Assembly: GCF_036384435.1 (NCBI RefSeq)
Contig: NZ_DASVMI010000080.1
Coordinates: 16,151-80,150 of the forward strand
DNA length: 64,000 nt
Direction of reading: 5' to 3'
Source: GSA-30 sp036384435
Lineage (GTDB): Bacteria > Pseudomonadota > Gammaproteobacteria > Xanthomonadales > Rhodanobacteraceae
Of the stretch, positions 61,976 to 64,000 are shown one piece after another. A program made the position numbers and the translations under genes. A model generated the notes under the pieces. It was not told the origin of the DNA. It was given only the letters and a program-made list of their open reading frames with translations, and did not search any database. The stretch's first letter is position 1. The number at the start of each line of letters is the position of its first letter.

Positions 61976-63487
61976 ATGAGCCGTCTTCTCATTCGTATCG
62001 CCAGGATGCAAGTGTTCGCATGTGTTTCGTGGATGTCCGCGCTGTACCTGTCCGGTTGCACGGTGGTGGGGCCTGATTACCATCGGCCGCGCATTGATCT
62101 GCCTTCGTCATGGAGTGAGGCCGGCGGGCAGGGGGCAGGGATGGATCGCGCTCAACTGCAAGTGTGGTGGCGGGCTTTCAACGATCCGTTGCTTGATCGG
62201 TTAATCGATCAGGCATTGCTCAACAACCAGGATCTCGGCATGGCACTGGCGCGCTTGCAGCAGGCGCGTGCCGAGCGGATACAAAGCTCGTCGCGATGGG
62301 GGCCTACGGTCTCTATCGGTGGCGAAGGTGACAGCATGCGTTCCAGCCAGATGCTGGACTGGCCACCGGGAATAGGGCAATCGAGTACCTGGCGAACGGG
62401 CTTCGATGCCAGCTGGGAACTGGACATGTTTGGGGGTGCTCGACGTGAGCTTGAAGCAGCCGATGCCGATATCGCAGCACTCGCGGCCGACCGCCATGCC
62501 TTGCAGGTGAGCCTGCTCGCCGAGCTTGCGACCGATTACAGTGCGCTACGCACGGCGCAGGCGCGCCTGCTGATTGCCAATGACAATATTCGCAACCTGC
62601 GCGAGGGCGAAGCGCTGGCTGAGCGTGCATGGCGACGCGGCCTTGGCTCATCGGCGGAGTTGGCCCAGGCACGAGCCGAGCGCGAGGCCGCCCAGGCGCA
62701 GCCTCCGCTGCTGGAGGCCGATGTGCTGCGTTCGAGTCATGCCATCGGCGTGCTGGTCGGCGGATTTCCGGCCAGCTTGCGCGAGAAACTGACTGCGCCA
62801 CACGCGGCGGTCATGACGGTTCCAGGTCTTCCCTCCTCGCTACCCTCTGAGATGATCGGCCAGCGCCCTGATTTGCTGGCCGATGAGCATCGCCTGGCTA
62901 GCGCGACCGCGCGAATCGGTGTGGCCCAGGCGCAGCGTCTGCCACACTTCAGTATTCCCGTAAGCTTTGGCACGACCGCCAGCCTTGTACACGATCTTTT
63001 CTCCGGTGCAAGTCTTGCCTGGTCGGCGGGCTTGCAGGCAAGCCAGTCTCTTTACGATGGCGGGCGCGCTCGTGCTGGCGTCAAGGTGGCGCAGGCACGA
63101 GCCCAGGCGGCGAGGCTGGCATATGAGCGCGACGTGCGACTGGCACTGCGTGACGTCGAGGATGCCTTGACGTCGCTCAACAGCGAACGGCAAAGGCAGG
63201 CGTCGTTGGTCGCGGCGGTGACGGACAGCCAAGCTGCACTCGATCGGACAACCCGGCTCTTTCGTGCAGGCCTCAGCGCCTATCTACCTGTGCTTGTTGC
63301 GCAGCGTACGGCCAATCAAGCACGTGACGCCTTGACGTTGAGCCAAGGCAACCAGGTACGGGGAGCCATTGCGCTCTACAAGGCATTGGGTGCCGGGTGG
63401 CGCGCCGATGAGCCTTTGGGATTCAACCGAGATTCTCCCCCGCAGAACCCATGGCCCGTTCGCCAAGCCGTGACGGTGGGGCCGTAG
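61976..63487 (+). CDS. Outer-membrane efflux channel, NodT/OprM family
   Basis: 503 aa. Lipoprotein signal with lipobox LSGC before TVVGPDYHRP, the usual start of NodT-type channels. Two OEP repeats form the TolC-like barrel and tunnel (GMALARLQQARAERIQ, and QSLYDGGRARAGVKVAQARAQAARLAYERDVRLALRDVEDALTSL). It completes a tripartite exporter with the two upstream proteins. Confidence 0.92.
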   Translation: MSRLLIRIARMQVFACVSWMSALYLSGCTVVGPDYHRPRIDLPSSWSEAGGQGAGMDRAQLQVWWRAFNDPLLDRLIDQALLNNQDLGMALARLQQARAERIQSSSRWGPTVSIGGEGDSMRSSQMLDWPPGIGQSSTWRTGFDASWELDMFGGARRELEAADADIAALAADRHALQVSLLAELATDYSALRTAQARLLIANDNIRNLREGEALAERAWRRGLGSSAELAQARAEREAAQAQPPLLEADVLRSSHAIGVLVGGFPASLREKLTAPHAAVMTVPGLPSSLPSEMIGQRPDLLADEHRLASATARIGVAQAQRLPHFSIPVSFGTTASLVHDLFSGASLAWSAGLQASQSLYDGGRARAGVKVAQARAQAARLAYERDVRLALRDVEDALTSLNSERQRQASLVAAVTDSQAALDRTTRLFRAGLSAYLPVLVAQRTANQARDALTLSQGNQVRGAIALYKALGAGWRADEPLGFNRDSPPQNPWPVRQAVTVGP

Positions 63488-63522
63488 CTGTCCCGTGTAC
63501 TTCATTTCCGAGGAGATATTCC

Positions 63523-63927
63523 ATGAGCCTTGATCCGGCTGGTTTCATCATTCATGACGTGCGTGCGCTCCCCTACGTAGCCTTCAACCAGGCCGCTGTA
63601 CAGCCAGGTTATGCCCAACAGTGGGAGGCCGAGATGGTCGCATTGCTCGAACATGGCGAGCCATTTGTCGTGGTTTACGATCAACTGCGTATCGAAGAGA
63701 CGCACGACGATCGCAAGCACCGCGGCATCTGGCTCAAGCACAACAAGGGGCCACTGGCTCGCGTGTGCAAGGCGATGGTCAGCATCGAGCCGGATGAAGC
63801 GCGGCGTGACGCCGTGCGGAGCCAGGCCGACACGGCCGTCAAGGCGTTTGGCATTCCCCATGAGGCGGTCGCCAGTCGGGAAGAGGCTGTGCGGTTGGTG
63901 TATCGCCTGGTAGGGCACGCCAATTAG
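63523..63927 (+). CDS. Uncharacterised protein, last gene of the efflux operon
   Basis: 134 aa from ATG 63523 with GAGGAGA upstream. No family recognised. The N-terminal part (FIIHDVRALPYVAFNQAAVQPGYAQQWEAEMVALLEHGEPFVVVYDQ) alternates strands and helices, with a middle block IWLKHNKGPLARVCKAMVSIEPDEARRDAV. It resembles STAS/SpoIIAA-like small alpha/beta proteins in length and layout, but that is a weak impression. No signal peptide. Its place 35 nt behind the channel gene suggests a linked role. Confidence 0.65.
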   Translation: MSLDPAGFIIHDVRALPYVAFNQAAVQPGYAQQWEAEMVALLEHGEPFVVVYDQLRIEETHDDRKHRGIWLKHNKGPLARVCKAMVSIEPDEARRDAVRSQADTAVKAFGIPHEAVASREEAVRLVYRLVGHAN

Positions 63928-64000
63928 CGGTTATCGATGAATCCGGTCCGCCGGCATGTCGATAGCCATTGCGGCGCACGTAAGTACTTTGGTTGCTTTT

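Overview
The window is high-GC chromosomal DNA of a gammaproteobacterium. The order pilW/pilF - rodZ-like - yfgM - bamB - der, then folD, guaB and guaA, together with the protein sequences, fits the Lysobacterales (Xanthomonadales). A Rhodanobacteraceae soil genus of the Dyella/Luteibacter/Frateuria type is my best guess. No rRNA or tRNA gene and no CRISPR array was recognised.

1-13.97 kb is mostly core genome: pilus lipoprotein, cytoskeletal HTH protein, YfgM and BamB of the envelope machinery, the ribosome-assembly GTPase Der, a rhodanese-MoeB fusion, a TetX-like FAD monooxygenase with a divergent TetR repressor and two operator palindromes, a GNAT enzyme, FolD and the purine genes guaB and guaA.

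13.97-29.3 kb is a genomic island next to the 3' end of guaA, a known integration hotspot. It holds a tyrosine integrase; a HicA-like small protein paired with an HTH protein behind a perfect 28-bp palindrome; an AlpA-type regulator; and two co-directional anti-phage systems, Hachiman (hamA, hamB) and Gabija (gajA, gajB). A 0.9-kb structured non-coding stretch follows. Then come wrecked remains of a conjugative element: DUF932 joined in frame to the TrbI C-terminus, and a broken DUF2274 gene. Last is an AbiE toxin-antitoxin pair whose toxin is frameshifted. The island looks like an integrative conjugative element that lost its transfer genes and kept its defence cargo.

29.3-58.6 kb is a series of small modules, each pairing a transcription factor (AraC, LysR, MarR or TetR) with a reductase, dehydrogenase or hydrolase, usually divergent: AraC/aldo-keto reductase, LysR/Old Yellow Enzyme plus two SDRs, MarR/epimerase, LysR/SGNH hydrolase plus a second Old Yellow Enzyme, hydrolase/AraC, LysR/three-gene MBL operon, SDR/TetR and AraC/SDR. 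Between them lie HipBA, a DUF262-DUF1524 protein (possible type IV restriction enzyme), and scars: an IS3-transposase/integrase mosaic, a gene with several frameshifts, and an AraC/GST pair that lost both 5' ends.

58.7-63.9 kb is an efflux operon (FUSC inner-membrane protein, DUF1656 peptide, HlyD-type adaptor, NodT-type outer-membrane channel, one uncharacterised protein) downstream of a LysR gene, resembling the aromatic-acid exporter Aae.
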